Shown piece after piece: positions 35,038 to 45,864 of a DNA stretch of 64,000 nucleotides. The notes beneath the pieces were generated by a model. It saw nothing but the letters and a program-made list of their open reading frames with translations, did not search any database and was not told the DNA's origin. Within the stretch, counting starts at the first letter, position 1. Every line of letters begins with the position of its first letter. The stretch lies in contig CM077115.1 in assembly GCA_039619475.1 (NCBI GenBank), positions 514,930,815 to 514,994,814 of the forward strand, read 5' to 3'. Position numbers and translations under genes: made by a program. The DNA comes from Icerya purchasi (taxonomy: Eukaryota > Arthropoda > Insecta > Hemiptera > Monophlebidae).

Positions 35038-35880
35038 CATTAGGTTGTTCGATAAGTAACGCATCTTTTCCCCTAGCGCATTCTGTAAGCAAGTACAGAA
35101 TTATATCTGTGCTGGTTAGAAAGAAGAAAGTCACAACTTTACAGTGGTATACTTAGTTTCGCGATAGGTGATCGGGTTTTCTCACGATGAGTTAAAACGT
35201 GAAGCGCATTCCGAGCACCGTTGCAAACAGGAAGCAATTATGAGAAAGTGCGCCGCCTATCATAATTTTTCGACGTCTACAAACAATGTTTGGTGTGGAT
35301 ACATTTGATGATACCATAAAACTAAACGCGTTCAAGCGGTCCAAACTTGCGCAGGTCAGTTGAGATGAAGAACATGATTGCCGCTCAGATCAAAAAAAAT
35401 CGAGATGTCACCCAAAGGGAATTAGCCGTGAAGACAGGAGTAGCTCTTGGCACAGTAAACAAATTCGTAAAAGAATTAGGGCACCGCAGAATATGCACCA
35501 AATGGGTTCCGAAGTTGCTGATGCAAGCAAGCGCACGGCAGCGGTGATTTCGTTTCTCAGCTTCGATGTTCTTCCGCACCATTCATACAGCCCCGATTTT
35601 GCGCCAAGTGATTATTACCTACTCTGCCATCTCAAAAAACATTTAAAGATAACTTTCTATGCTTTGGACGAGAAATTACAGACCGCTGTGTTATCGTGGC
35701 TATGTTTACAGGCGGGGTCGACTTCCTCGAAACCGGCATCTGAAAACTGGCTGACGGTTGCATTCGTTGCATTCGTTGCATCGCGTTAAACGGTGACTAT
35801 GCCGAAGGTTAATATGTCGTTAAAATCGCAATAAAATTCTCTTTATGAGCGAGGAGGCGCTACTTACTGAACAATCCTTG
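35038..35880 (+). mobile_element. mariner-like element, internally deleted
   Basis: TIRs are TTAGGTTGTTCGATAAGTAAC and, on the other strand, AAGGATTGTTCAGTAAGTAGC (about 28 bp), with TA at 35036-35037 and 35881-35882. The + strand encodes a mariner HTH region (DVTQRELAVKTGVALGTVNK, FVKELGHRR, WVPKLL) and, after a deletion and frameshift, the end of the DDE domain (SYSPDFAPSDYYLLCHLKKH). The catalytic centre is missing. Confidence 0.85.
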
Positions 35881-35889
35881 TATTATCCA

Positions 35890-36260
35890 CTGATCACCTT
35901 ATTTAACTATTGGATTCTTCTTGCATCATTTAATTAGAAATACGCACTTTAATATTGATTTATCTAGGTTCGTTACCTGCGCTCTGCTTATTAAATGTGA
36001 TGCTTATTTATTCGATGTTGTATTTCTTGATGTTACATTAGCAAATCACTATATTTGTAAATATTTTGCACGCTAACCAACTTGAAAAATGCAACCGTTA
36101 TTTTCAGGAAATAATTTCAATCAATTACTTATAGAATAATTAAAAGCAAAAAACTCAAATTAAACTAGTTCGGGTTTTTTTTTTGTTCGTCAACCAGGGA
36201 CCTTTACCAGAAACAATTAGAAAAGGAAGGAATCAGTTACATCTTGCTATGATAAAATAT
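35890..36260. other. AT-rich, nothing recognised
   Basis: No coding or repeat structure seen. Confidence 0.4.
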
Positions 36261-36262
36261 TA

Positions 36263-36475
36263 TTAGTAGAAAGAAACAAATAGTGGGAATAATGTGTGGA
36301 TAAGGAAAAAACAGGATATAAGAAACGTAATACGGAGTAGGACAAGATTCAACAAACTGGAATACAAAGTAGAACCCTTAATAAAAAAATATGAACGCTC
36401 AGAGAACACATGATCTACATTACAAACACGAGCTTCGTTTGAGCGGAGAAGGCAATACGAAGAGGAAAATAACAA
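36263..36475 (-). pseudogene. possible Jockey ORF2 C-terminal fragment
   Basis: Minus strand reads EARVCNVDHVFSERSYFF, similar to the C..DH.F.EC pattern at the end of Jockey ORF2 (compare the element at 18340-19204). Short and without its RNase H. Confidence 0.35.
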
Positions 36476-37929
36476 AAAATGGTAACGCGAGGAAAGCAGT
36501 CTCTCTTCAGTCGTGTTGCTCGATTCGCAGCGTCGTGACTACTTATTTGTACATTCTAGCTATACAGAATAGATAGCGCTCATAGCAATTGCTATATGCA
36601 ACACGAGTATACACTAGGGCTGGTGATTTTAACGGGTATACGGATAACCCGGTTAACCGCCGTATCGGTTTAAACCGATCATTCGGGTAAAAACCGTATT
36701 TGCGGTTTTTACGGATACGGTTAACCGTATGAAACAGTTACCCGTATTAATCGCGATTTCGGTTAACCGCATGAAACGGTTACCTGTATTAATCACGATT
36801 TCGGTTAATCGTATAAATCAGTTAATCGTTTTAACAGTTATATAATAAAATTAAAAATAATTTTTAAATATATCGTTATAATATAATTTTTTAATTGTTC
36901 GTATAGACGGTTATTTAATAAACTATAAAATTTTATTTTAGAGGGTATGGCCGGTTAAGGGGTGTAAGAGTGCCTTTAAACCAAACTTTATAAAAAAAAA
37001 TATATAAATCTAGGGCATGAAAAAAGTAGTTAAAACTGGAAGTTTCGGACCCCTAGTCCTACAGGGGGGCTCCTGTAGTCACCATTTCGTTTTTTTCGTT
37101 TTTTTTACGATATCTTAGCCATTTTTCAATCGATTTTAAAAATTCTTGTTGGAGGTTAAATATAATGGAGAATTCTATAATGGTGAATTTTTTAAAATTT
37201 TTAGACGATAAATTCAAATTTTGAGAAACGTTCAAAATTTTTAAAATGTCATAAAAAATATTTTAAATTTCAGTTACGACGGAAAAAATATATAACGTGT
37301 TTTGTGGTGTAAACTACTTATTGAAGTTTTTCCAGATTTTTAAAAGTGACGGAGCGGTTCAAAAAAAATAAAAACATGCATTTTTGGCTGAAAAACCTCT
37401 TGAAATTCAACTAATAACAACGAAATAGATATATGTACATATGTTACGTATTTGAAGATAACATGTTTTCCTGAATTTTTTCGGATTGTTAGAATAAAAA
37501 AATATAGAGATTCTGCACGAATTTAAAATTCCCATAATAGCAAATTAGGCAACACAATGATATATTATGTAACTTACATTTTATAGTTTGCTTCCAGTTG
37601 AAGTTTCAAAGGTTTTTCAGACAAAAATGCATGTTTTCATTTTTTTGGACTTGTTTTATCTGTTCCTGAAGTTCGAAAAAATTCAGAAAAACATTTTATT
37701 TTAATATATGTAACATATATCTATTTTGGTGTTATTAGTTGAATTTCAAGAGGGTTTTCAGCCAAAAATGCATGTTTTTATTTTTTTTTGAATCTCTTCC
37801 ACCACCTTTAAAAATCTGATAAAATTCACCGTTATAGAACTTTCCATTATCTTTAACCTCCAACAAGAATTTTTTAGATCAATTGAAAAATGACTGAGAT
37901 ACTGTAAAAAAAACGAAAATAACAATATT

Positions 37930-38085
37930 AGGCATTCTGTTATGAATAATTTTCAAGTGATTTGCTATTGCCGAAGGAGAACCATTGTAACTCAAGACGG
38001 CTTTGCAATAATTACATATTGCGTCTTTACTGTCTATGGATTTTTCAGCATGATTCTATACCCAACTATTTTTTTTGGCATCTTG
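37930..38085 (-). pseudogene. BED zinc finger of hAT transposase
   Basis: The - strand gives KSIDSKDAICNYCKAVLSYN then GSPSAIANHLKIIHN: a BED-type C-x2-C ... H-x4-H finger, the N-terminal DNA-binding domain of hAT transposases. One stop lies just before it. The catalytic part is absent from the element. Confidence 0.7.
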
Positions 38086-38146
38086 AATTGAAAACGATAT
38101 CAGAATAAAACTATAGCTTAAGAAAATAAATCGACAAAACTAACTT

Positions 38147-38420
38147 TCAACCACTTAATACAACTTTTTTTCCCCAATGCGTTATAAATAAATCGCGCGG
38201 GTTGGAGTGGACTGTCTTTTGTAGCATAGCATCTGTTGCATTGCTGAGTGACTCACTCCCGTGAGCAGTGCGCGTACGCGAGTGATTATGAAGAAAGGTT
38301 TTAACTGACCGAGCTGCGGTTTTCCTGTAAATAAATAATTTTTTGAAACTAGGATTGATGTTATTAAATGACAAAGCGATAACAACAAAACACGAACTAT
38401 TTTAACAAAATCCCGCAATG
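38147..38420 (-). other. open stretch of unknown origin inside the foldback element
   Basis: Two overlapping open frames of 75 and 78 codons, GC-richer than surroundings (HNHSRTRTAHGSESLSNA in one). No domain recognised. Its position upstream of the BED finger suggests 5' leader of the transposase transcript rather than a protein. Confidence 0.25.
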
Positions 38421-38602
38421 ATATTAATTATACAACAATCCAAAAAGAAACGAAAAAAAGATTATTATTACTATTATTATTTAATCAACATTGCGATTAA
38501 TACGAATATCGTTTCGTACAATTAACCGTATCCGTGAAAACCGTAAAACCGATTTTTACCCGTATCATCGGTCCAAGTTGAGTGTCCTGCACTATGATAT
38601 GT

Positions 38603-39245
38603 TAAGCTGTTATTTCAAGTAATCAAAAAATATCCAATGTGATCCGTAAATTTGATTTACTATAACTATATGTATATCATTTTGAAATTTTACGAAATTC
38701 AATGACGTGCAATATATTTTTCTATTGTATACAAATTCAGCATGTTTCCTTTTCTAATATGTAATAAATTCGAAGTGTATTTTCTTAATTTATTAAAAAA
38801 GAATCCTAAAAATTGGATGTGAACAATATTTCGATGAAACTAGCTTAAAATTATCGCACGTACTATATATTCATGGTTCCTTGTGTTATTCAGACTTGAT
38901 TCTGTTCCAAAATTAAAAATGATCTTTTTCTATCAAATTACTTCAATCGGACTTTACTAAAATGTGCAGAACTAGTAGACTAATTCTTACCATTCAAGCA
39001 GTAATTTAATTTTTGAGCATACTGAAATGTGTCCAAAATCATTCAAAACTAGACCCTGGAGTTTAGCAAGTTTATTTAAGAAAAAAAAAGAAAAAAAAAA
39101 GGAAGAAGGCTTGATCTGAAATGCAATATGATCTATTATAAACAAGCAATTATCAGTACTTCAAATTATATGTATTTAGTTGTAACGCATATAAATTTTC
39201 ATTTTAACGTTTTATTTACTTGCTACTTCAAAAATTTTTTTTTAT
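38603..39245. other. AT-rich, nothing recognised
   Basis: No coding or repeat structure seen apart from an A/G-rich run near 39080-39104. Confidence 0.4.
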
Positions 39246-39249
39246 ATAT

Positions 39250-39676
39250 TTCCACTGTACTGGCTTAGGAGGCCATAAACAGCGCCAGTGACTTCCACTT
39301 TAACCTTCCAAATAAATCAGGCCAATCTCTCCAACGAGAGAATTAGGTCCGAGATATCAATTCAGCTGTGAGGATGTGCTAGGAAATATATATCAGTATC
39401 CGGCCCCCATGGTGACAATGAGACTTGGCATTGCCCATAGGACCCTGGTTAAAGAATGTATTTATATAGCACCTGGATACCATGACAGCAAATGCACTCA
39501 AGTACCGTCTATAGGAGTCCAGGAATATATAAAGCTTATAGCCCACACTATGGCGACAGATGCGGTTATGCATTGCCCATAGGGTACTGGTAGAAGCCAT
39601 TCCGAATAAAGGATTAACATAATGTGTAACTATCATACTTAGCCGCCAGGCCATAAAAAAAAAAAAAAAAAAAAAT
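39250..39676 (+). mobile_element. retroelement 3' end or SINE with poly(A) tail
   Basis: A GC-richer block of about 400 bp ends TTAGCCGCCAGGCCAT followed by about 20 A (39655-39676), so it was copied from RNA on this strand. It has no A/B-box and no RT domain. The open frames on both strands have no recognisable homology. A LINE 3' UTR or an unusual SINE fits best. Confidence 0.5.
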
Positions 39677-40371
39677 CATACAGCAATATGTTCCTTATAT
39701 AGGTAACGGTTTAAATATTTTTATATCGCGCTCAATTCTGAAGTTTCATGAATCAGAAGCATCCTGAAATTCCAATATTTTTTTTTAAAGAAAGGGAAGC
39801 GGCAGATCCTGATAAAATATTGCATTTACAATTTCAATAACCTTAAAACACTGCAAGTCAATTATAAACAATATAAATATTTAAAAGGGCTAAAGTAAAA
39901 AAAAAAAAAATACATTTAATTGTTTTCCCATAATTTTCTTACTTACAGTAAAAAATATCTGTAAGATGGAAATTGTTAGATTCATCCGAATATTCCGTTT
40001 TACTAAATGAGAAGTAATCCACAACTCTATTTCTGTATGATAGGAAGTTAGCAAACAATCCAAATATACTATACCACTTCTAGCATCGCAGCCGTATGAG
40101 GTGACTATTCGTTGTTCGATCCCACTATATGCATCATTTGGAGCCCTATTTTTATATAATTTTAACAAATATGAAAACAATGAATGTGTTCCATGATAAC
40201 CATATTTCTGCCATGGAAATATTCGTATAACAGTTTTGACGAACGCAGCCACTGAAATGTTCCCCGGTGTGCTGGTTGGAAGAATTTATTATTAGAAAGG
40301 TGAAGTGTGTATTTATAGAGGAAAAGAACTAAAAATAAGATAAAATAAAATAGTTCTGAATATTTCACAAA
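39677..40371. other. intergenic, no gene recognised
   Basis: Minus-strand open frames at 39890-40252 and 40162-40368 were examined. They overlap in different frames and show no domain; see rejected items. Confidence 0.35.
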
Positions 40372-40589
40372 TACAGGGTGCGTTCACAAAGTTTCAAGGC
40401 TGATTTTTTCCTGAGTAGGGGAAGGCGCACAGACCGGTTCCATCGACAGGGTGAAGTAGTGGAAGGTTCAGCTAGCCGACCATAATAGCGGCAGTTGTCT
40501 CCGAGACGCTGGAATAAGCAGATAGCTAGTGGTATGAGTGTGTGTCAGTGACCCCCGTCGAAAATGTAGCGTTATTTGATAAAGTTCTG

Positions 40590-42060
40590 TACAAAGCTGA
40601 ACAAAACCACTACAGAGAAGTTTGATATGATTTCTTGAGGTCTATAAAGAAAAAGTCATGTCACGTGCAACGGTTTTCATGTGGCACAAGAGATTCAAAG
40701 ATAGCCGCGGACGTTGAAAACGATGACCACGCTGGGAGACCTTCAACAAGCCGAACTCGTGAAAATTTGGTGAAAGTGTGTGAAATTTTAAACACTGAAC
40801 GTCGTCTTAGTGTTAGATTACTTGTCGATGAACTGGGATTGGATCAGACTATAATGTTCAAGTTAATGACAGAACATTTGACGACGAGAAGTGTGTGCCA
40901 AATTTGTTCCCAAAGTTCTGATGGATAAACTGAAGGCACGGGGTCAGGCTGTTTGCAAAGAAATACTTGAACGTTTGCAAGTTGATCCTAATTTTTTAGA
41001 TAAAGTGGTTGCTGGTGATGAGACCTGGATCTACGAGTACGATCCTGGAACGAAGCAGCAAAGTGCGGAATAACACACCGCCTCATCTCCAAAACCGAAG
41101 AGAGCTTACATGAGCAACTCGCGTGAAAAGCATGCTCATCGTTTTCTTTCATATCAAAAGAGTGATCCACAGTCTGTTCCTGTCGGAAAGACTGCCATAG
41201 GGGGTCGCCCTTTTTCGGGCGTGATCGTTTAGGCGCGATCTTTCGGGCGGTAGCGAACGAGGGTTTTTACTCTTAATTTGTAATATCGTATATATTTCTC
41301 GCCCAGCATTAACATAAATGTGTTTAAAAATATTTGTGCCTTTATTTGTCTTTTTCGATATTTTTTTGAAACCTAGGTTGCTTCAAGGAATTAAATATAT
41401 AATTAAAATTATAGATAATAGAAACTTCAATAAACGTATCCCCAAGTAAACTTGCTAGATACGAATGAAAAAGAAAGATAATATAACGATTATATATTAG
41501 AAGCAAATTCAATCCAGTTATGTTACACTTTAAATGACGTAGAGATGATGGTTTGTAATTTTTTAGATATGGCTGACAATACATAAAAAAAAAAAAAAGA
41601 TATTGTATTTGACCGATTATTAATATTAATCATCTTCATCCATTTCGTATTACTAATGCTAATAGAACCATTAAATTTACATCGCAAAAGTCTATTTATT
41701 TGTAATTCACACCGAAGTCGTTATTTCAAAAAAATTAATAACCCAATAAAATTATGTAAAATATGTGTTTTGTGATTATATATATGTATGTATATATACC
41801 TTTTGGCCAAGTTCAATGTGGTAACCCTACCGCAGCTACCCTACAGCTCTGACCTAACTCCTAGTGACTTCTTTTTGTTTCTCCGAATCAAGAGACATGA
41901 AAGGGAGAGGATTCGACACGATTTCGACGGTCCAGGCATCTTCAATGAGGTCCCTTGACAGTCTTCCGCGCAGAGTTCCTGGTGACTTATGAACAAGGGA
42001 AAAGACGCTGGTGGCAGTGTGTTGATGCCCAAGGGTCATATTTAAAAAACTTTTAATAAG
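40590..42060 (+). pseudogene. mariner transposase remnant
   Basis: Pieces in order: HAGRPSTSRTRENLVKVCEI, LNTERRLSVRLLVDELGLDQ (HTH), KLMTEHLTTR, VCAKFVPKVLMDKLKARGQ, VAGDETWIYEYDPGTKQQSA (first catalytic Asp in GDETW). After the inserted block: LPYSSDLTPSDFFLFLRIKR (third acidic position region) and a C-terminus resembling WQWCVDAQGSYF. Multiple frameshifts and stops. Confidence 0.85.
41192..41800. mobile_element. unidentified ~600-bp insertion inside the mariner
   Basis: Defined by the break in mariner homology. It begins with a GC-rich stretch (GGGGTCGCCCTTTTTCGGGC, GCGATCTTTCGGGCGGTAGC) and becomes AT-rich, ending in a short TA tract. It contains a 80-codon - strand open frame without known domain. 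No TIR or target duplication seen. Confidence 0.4.
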
Positions 42061-42129
42061 TTGTACAAAAATGTTTAATAAACTTTTTGTTCTGAGACCA
42101 GTCTTAAAACTTTGTGAACACGCCCTATA

Positions 42130-43485
42130 TAGTAGTACCCTCGTATCCGCGGCTAATATGTTCCAAAATATACTATGGTAATGTAAAACCATAACAAAGA
42201 ATATTAAATAATTGCGTTGACACAGAAATATTATGCCTATAGACGTTTATAGTACTCTATACAGATACATAAATGATATAAGTACACCATACATAACCTT
42301 GACAATTATTACAGTGCATGATACATACGGACAGTATTGTAATTATGTACTCATCATTACGTACCTACTTCATTTTTCTCGTTACCAACATAATCTTATG
42401 ATGATAGTCGAACGGCAACAATTATTTGACGATATTTTTAAAAGTAATTTAATACTACTGTACTGTATGTATGTACTGTATTATACGCTACAGTTCATAT
42501 TTTAAAAACATGAGTTACTACTTATGATGAAAAGTTGAAAGTTAAAACTAAGAACAAGACAACTTTAGTTAGAAACCTTATCTGGAAGTGGAGAAAGCAC
42601 AGTATTCAAAAAAGATTGGTTTATTATGCTTGGAGATGCAAATAACGTTGATGGGATATGATCTTCTATAGTTGGCATTTTTTTTTTCTACTTGAAAAAA
42701 TATTACGATAAGGGGTTGCTTTCTTTTTCTTTTCATTTCGTTGAAGACTTGCTGGGGAGGCTGCATGGCATCCGTGATCATTCTAGTATTTAATTCCACG
42801 TTCCATAAATGGATCGCAATCCATTATTTTTTCTTTTAAACTTTGGTTATCCGGGAAACCTTCAATTTTTTCCAGTGTTCATTCGGTTTCTTTTGAATCA
42901 ATTTCTTCTTCCTCCCTGCTTTCTCAGAAGGTGACTTAATTATTTCTTCTAAATCATTGTTTATCAACATTTCTTGGAACTCTTCTATATACTCTGCAAC
43001 ATTCAAATCAACGAATTCCTCGCAACTAACATATTTTACTGCTTGAATGATCGCTTTAGTATCTCATCGATCCTTGGAGTTATTCATATTATTGACAGAT
43101 TCCATCCATACATTTTTCCAATAGGCTCTGACCGTCTCTGGTTTCAATTCATCTAACGTCTCTTTAATATAAATGATCGCATCAGCAATGTTGAACAATT
43201 TCCATAATTTCATAACTTCAAGATCAGAGTTCAAATCGATGGCTATCCTGATCATTTCAAACAATTGGCACGTATTTGAAGCCTTGACACATCCAATGAC
43301 ACCCCGGTTAAGTGAATGAAGTATCGCAGTTGGGTTAGATAAACTTAATGCTTTTTGCTATAACACATTTTCATCAACAGGTATCTTCTTCCTATTCATA
43401 TCTTTTACCCAATTCACTAATGTTTTATTACGCGTTGTAGCAGTAACTTGTGCAGTTTCATACTGTGGATACAAGGGTAATACTG
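42130..43485 (-). mobile_element. pogo/Tigger transposon, internally deleted
   Basis: TIRs are AGTAGTACCCTCGTATCCGC on the left and, on the other strand, CAGTATTACCCTTGTATCCA on the right. TA at 42128-42129 is shared with the neighbouring mariner's right TA; the other TA is at 43486-43487. 1356 bp, about half the length of an autonomous pogo element. Confidence 0.8.
42560..43470 (-). pseudogene. pogo/Tigger (jerky-like) transposase remnant
   Basis: On the - strand, from 43470: NKTLVNWVKDMNRKKIPVDE (CENP-B type HTH), one stop, then directly NPTAILHSLNRGVIGCVKAS (end of DDE_1, the usual LQPMDQGVI.. block), LWKLFNIADAIIYIKETLDE and LKPETVRAYWKNVW, followed by an acidic/lysine-rich tail. The centre of the DDE domain is deleted. 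Confidence 0.8.
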
Positions 43486-43489
43486 TAAT

Positions 43490-44008
43490 ATATACAAACC
43501 CTATAATACATTGCGTTTATTGACCAAAGATTATTCTAGTTTTGTTTTATATTCTGAACTAATGGCTTTGCAAATTAATAATCAACTAAACGATTTTTAT
43601 TTGCAGTTTCCAAAAAAACATATAGATTGCTCTCATATTAAGTAAATTAAAGAAGCATAAAAAAGGTTGTTTTTAGCTATAACGTTGGTTGAATTAATCC
43701 CGACTACCATTTTGGGAGAGGGGCTTAGAAAGCTTTACGTATCAGGAATAATTACTTATATTTGCATTAATTATATTAATATTCTACCGATAACAAACTT
43801 AAAAATTTTATAGTATATATGAGTTTTAATAAAAGCTAATGGGAATATTGAGCGAAAAAACCAATTTAAATAAGAAAGAGCCCTGAATATAATCTGTTTC
43901 TATAAAGCAAAGCAGTTGCACTTAAAATACATTTAGAGAATGTTGACAGAAAGTGAGATAACACCCATTTCAAACAGGGTGACAGAAAAACGATTTGTAC
44001 TTAATCTC
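43490..44008. other. AT-rich, nothing recognised
   Basis: No coding or repeat structure seen. Could be distal 3' UTR or spacer downstream of LC8. Confidence 0.4.
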
Positions 44009-44020
44009 AGACGATATATA
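44009..44020. repeat. SINE target site duplication (left)
   Basis: AGACGATATATA, repeated exactly at 44275-44286. Confidence 0.9.
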
Positions 44021-44274
44021 AAGTAAGTAAAGTAAGTCCCATACCCTTGACATGGCGTCGAGGATTGTGAAGTTAAGGTTCACAATGTACAAAGCCCAAT
44101 GGCACTAATGAGAGTAAGAGAGGTCAGTTCCTTTCTCTCGGCCGCTTTTACCTTCCCAGATTTCTCTGGTACCCAATTATTGAAGACGGGGTAAACCTAG
44201 GAGCGACTTCGTCTTGAACCCGTGACCTATGGTTTGGTAGCTGGGCGCTTTAGTTACTAGGCTACCGCACTACC
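44021..44274 (-). mobile_element. tRNA-derived SINE
   Basis: 254 bp flanked by a perfect 12-bp duplication. On the - strand it starts with a tRNA-like head: an A-box-like GGTAGCCTAGTAACTAAAGC and, about 45 nt on, a B-box-like CACGGGTTCAAGACG. The tRNA-unrelated body follows and it ends in a (AAGT)n-type tail (CTTACTTTACTTACTTT). RNA polymerase III promoter and LINE-dependent retrotransposition are the known biology of the class. Confidence 0.85.
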
Positions 44275-44289
44275 AGACGATATATAGTA

Positions 44290-45833
44290 ACTACAAATTT
44301 TATGTTACTTTTTTTATTAAGTTACATAAATATTGATATTTTTAAAAAACAGTAGTTTAAAAAAATTGATTTCTTTTTGTTCCAAAATTTTGTTTTACAT
44401 CTTCAAGTTCTATTTTGAAATGCACAATTCATTACTTTTTATAAATATTTCAAATTTCTCTAGTTTCGCAATTTATCTTGCCTAAAATTGCTAATTCTAT
44501 TGCTTATAATTCAATATTCTTCTAAGAAGTTTAAATGAATTAATCAACCAATCGCAACTCTTGTTATAAAATCATTATCTAAAATTATGTATTCTCTGCG
44601 CTATCTAATAAACTACTAACTTTTAACAATATTGCAACTTTGTTCGTTATAACTATGTCACACTTATCATTATTCATTCCTAGGCATTTACTAATTTTTT
44701 TGTTCTTATTTGTCATATATTAAAATACATCTAAAACTCCGACATTCTAGACTGATTCTTGAGTAGTCAACATAAATTCTAGAAATTTATGGTTGAAGAT
44801 AAAAAATCACTCTTTCCAACAAATTATAATCACTATTTTAAAAACAATATTTACTCTACATCATATATTATCAATTATAGCATTTTATTACCGCCTGTTA
44901 AATTTTTTCACCATAAAGAAGTGTTAACATAGTAAATAATTAATTTAATCCACGTTTCCTTTTCATTATTGTTTTATAGGTTGATGTATAAAAATAATCA
45001 TATCAGAATTTCATAAACTTTTCGTTTCAATTTTTTTTCATTTAACAGTTCTGTTTCAAATTAATTAACGAGTTACCAATGAAATATTTAGTAAAATAAA
45101 TAATAAAACTCCACAAAGCGAAGCTAACATAATAACAAAAAACAACTATTTATATTAAAATTTTCATAAAATAAACAAATGAAAAATTCCTTATTTTCGC
45201 AGATAAATTTTCCAAAAGTTCTTGAATCAAATACACATATTTTAGTTATTTCCTAATAAGAAAATTTAAAATAACTTCATTATTCTAACGAGTCTACTAT
45301 TCAATTTCCTCTAATAATATCCTCAAATACTCGAAGAAAATAAAACAAGAGCTCTTTTCAAGTAATCATGATAACAGGGTAATCTACCTAATTATTAAAA
45401 TATTAAAGTTTGTTATAAATATCTTAAGATTATTTGTTTACATTACATTTCATATATAAACTTAATTTCTCACACTTGATGTAATGTTAATCTATAAGAC
45501 CTATTTTTCCTGATTTCGTGTGCTATAATTTTAATTATCATTCCTTCAAGGATAAATTTCTATAAAAAAACATCCGATAATGTAAGAAAAAAAGTTAACT
45601 ATATACATTTCCAAAATATATTATTAAAAATGAGCATCTATTATTATTAAACGGATTTATATCCCTTAATGTGAGATTTCTTACGTCTAAAATGGTTTAA
45701 TACTACTTCGGGAAGCAATTATAAATTCCTTTTTAGTAACCAGAAAGATAGAATAATAAAAATGAATAATGGAACCACTGGCACTCTTAAATATAAATTT
45801 CTAGGTAAATAAGTTTTATTCAAGTTTTTCTAA

Positions 45834-45864
<31 letters not shown>

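Larger units (their letters stand above)
36610..38602 (-). mobile_element. foldback-type hAT element with BED zinc-finger remnant
   Basis: Ends carry ACCGGTTAACCG-rich sequence. Left 36680-36800 and right 38480-38580 are inverted repeats (GGGTAAAAACCGT.. GGATACGGTTAACCGT versus its mirror). Inner arms 37070-37200 / 37800-37930 and 37340-37490 / 37660-37810 are also inverted repeats, e.g. both contain CCAACAAGAATTTTT or its complement. Outermost bases are AGGGCTGG.. on the left and CAGGACAC.. on the right strand, hAT-like. I could not confirm an 8-bp target duplication. Confidence 0.65.
40374..42127 (+). mobile_element. mariner transposon, broken by an insertion
   Basis: TIRs CAGGGTGCGTTCACAAAGTTTC and, on the other strand, TAGGGCGTGTTCACAAAGTTTT; TA at 40372-40373 and 42128-42129. 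The transposase is recognisable over most of its length, interrupted by about 600 bp at 41192-41800 with loss of the central catalytic region. Confidence 0.88.

Noticed and set aside
36610..38602. An 8-bp target duplication for the foldback element
   Set aside because: Candidate flanks (GTATACAC and CACTATGA) do not match, so the exact ends remain uncertain.
39890..40368. Minus-strand open frames of 120 and 68 codons as a gene
   Set aside because: They overlap in different frames, have no recognised domain or splice support, and look like chance frames in intergenic sequence.
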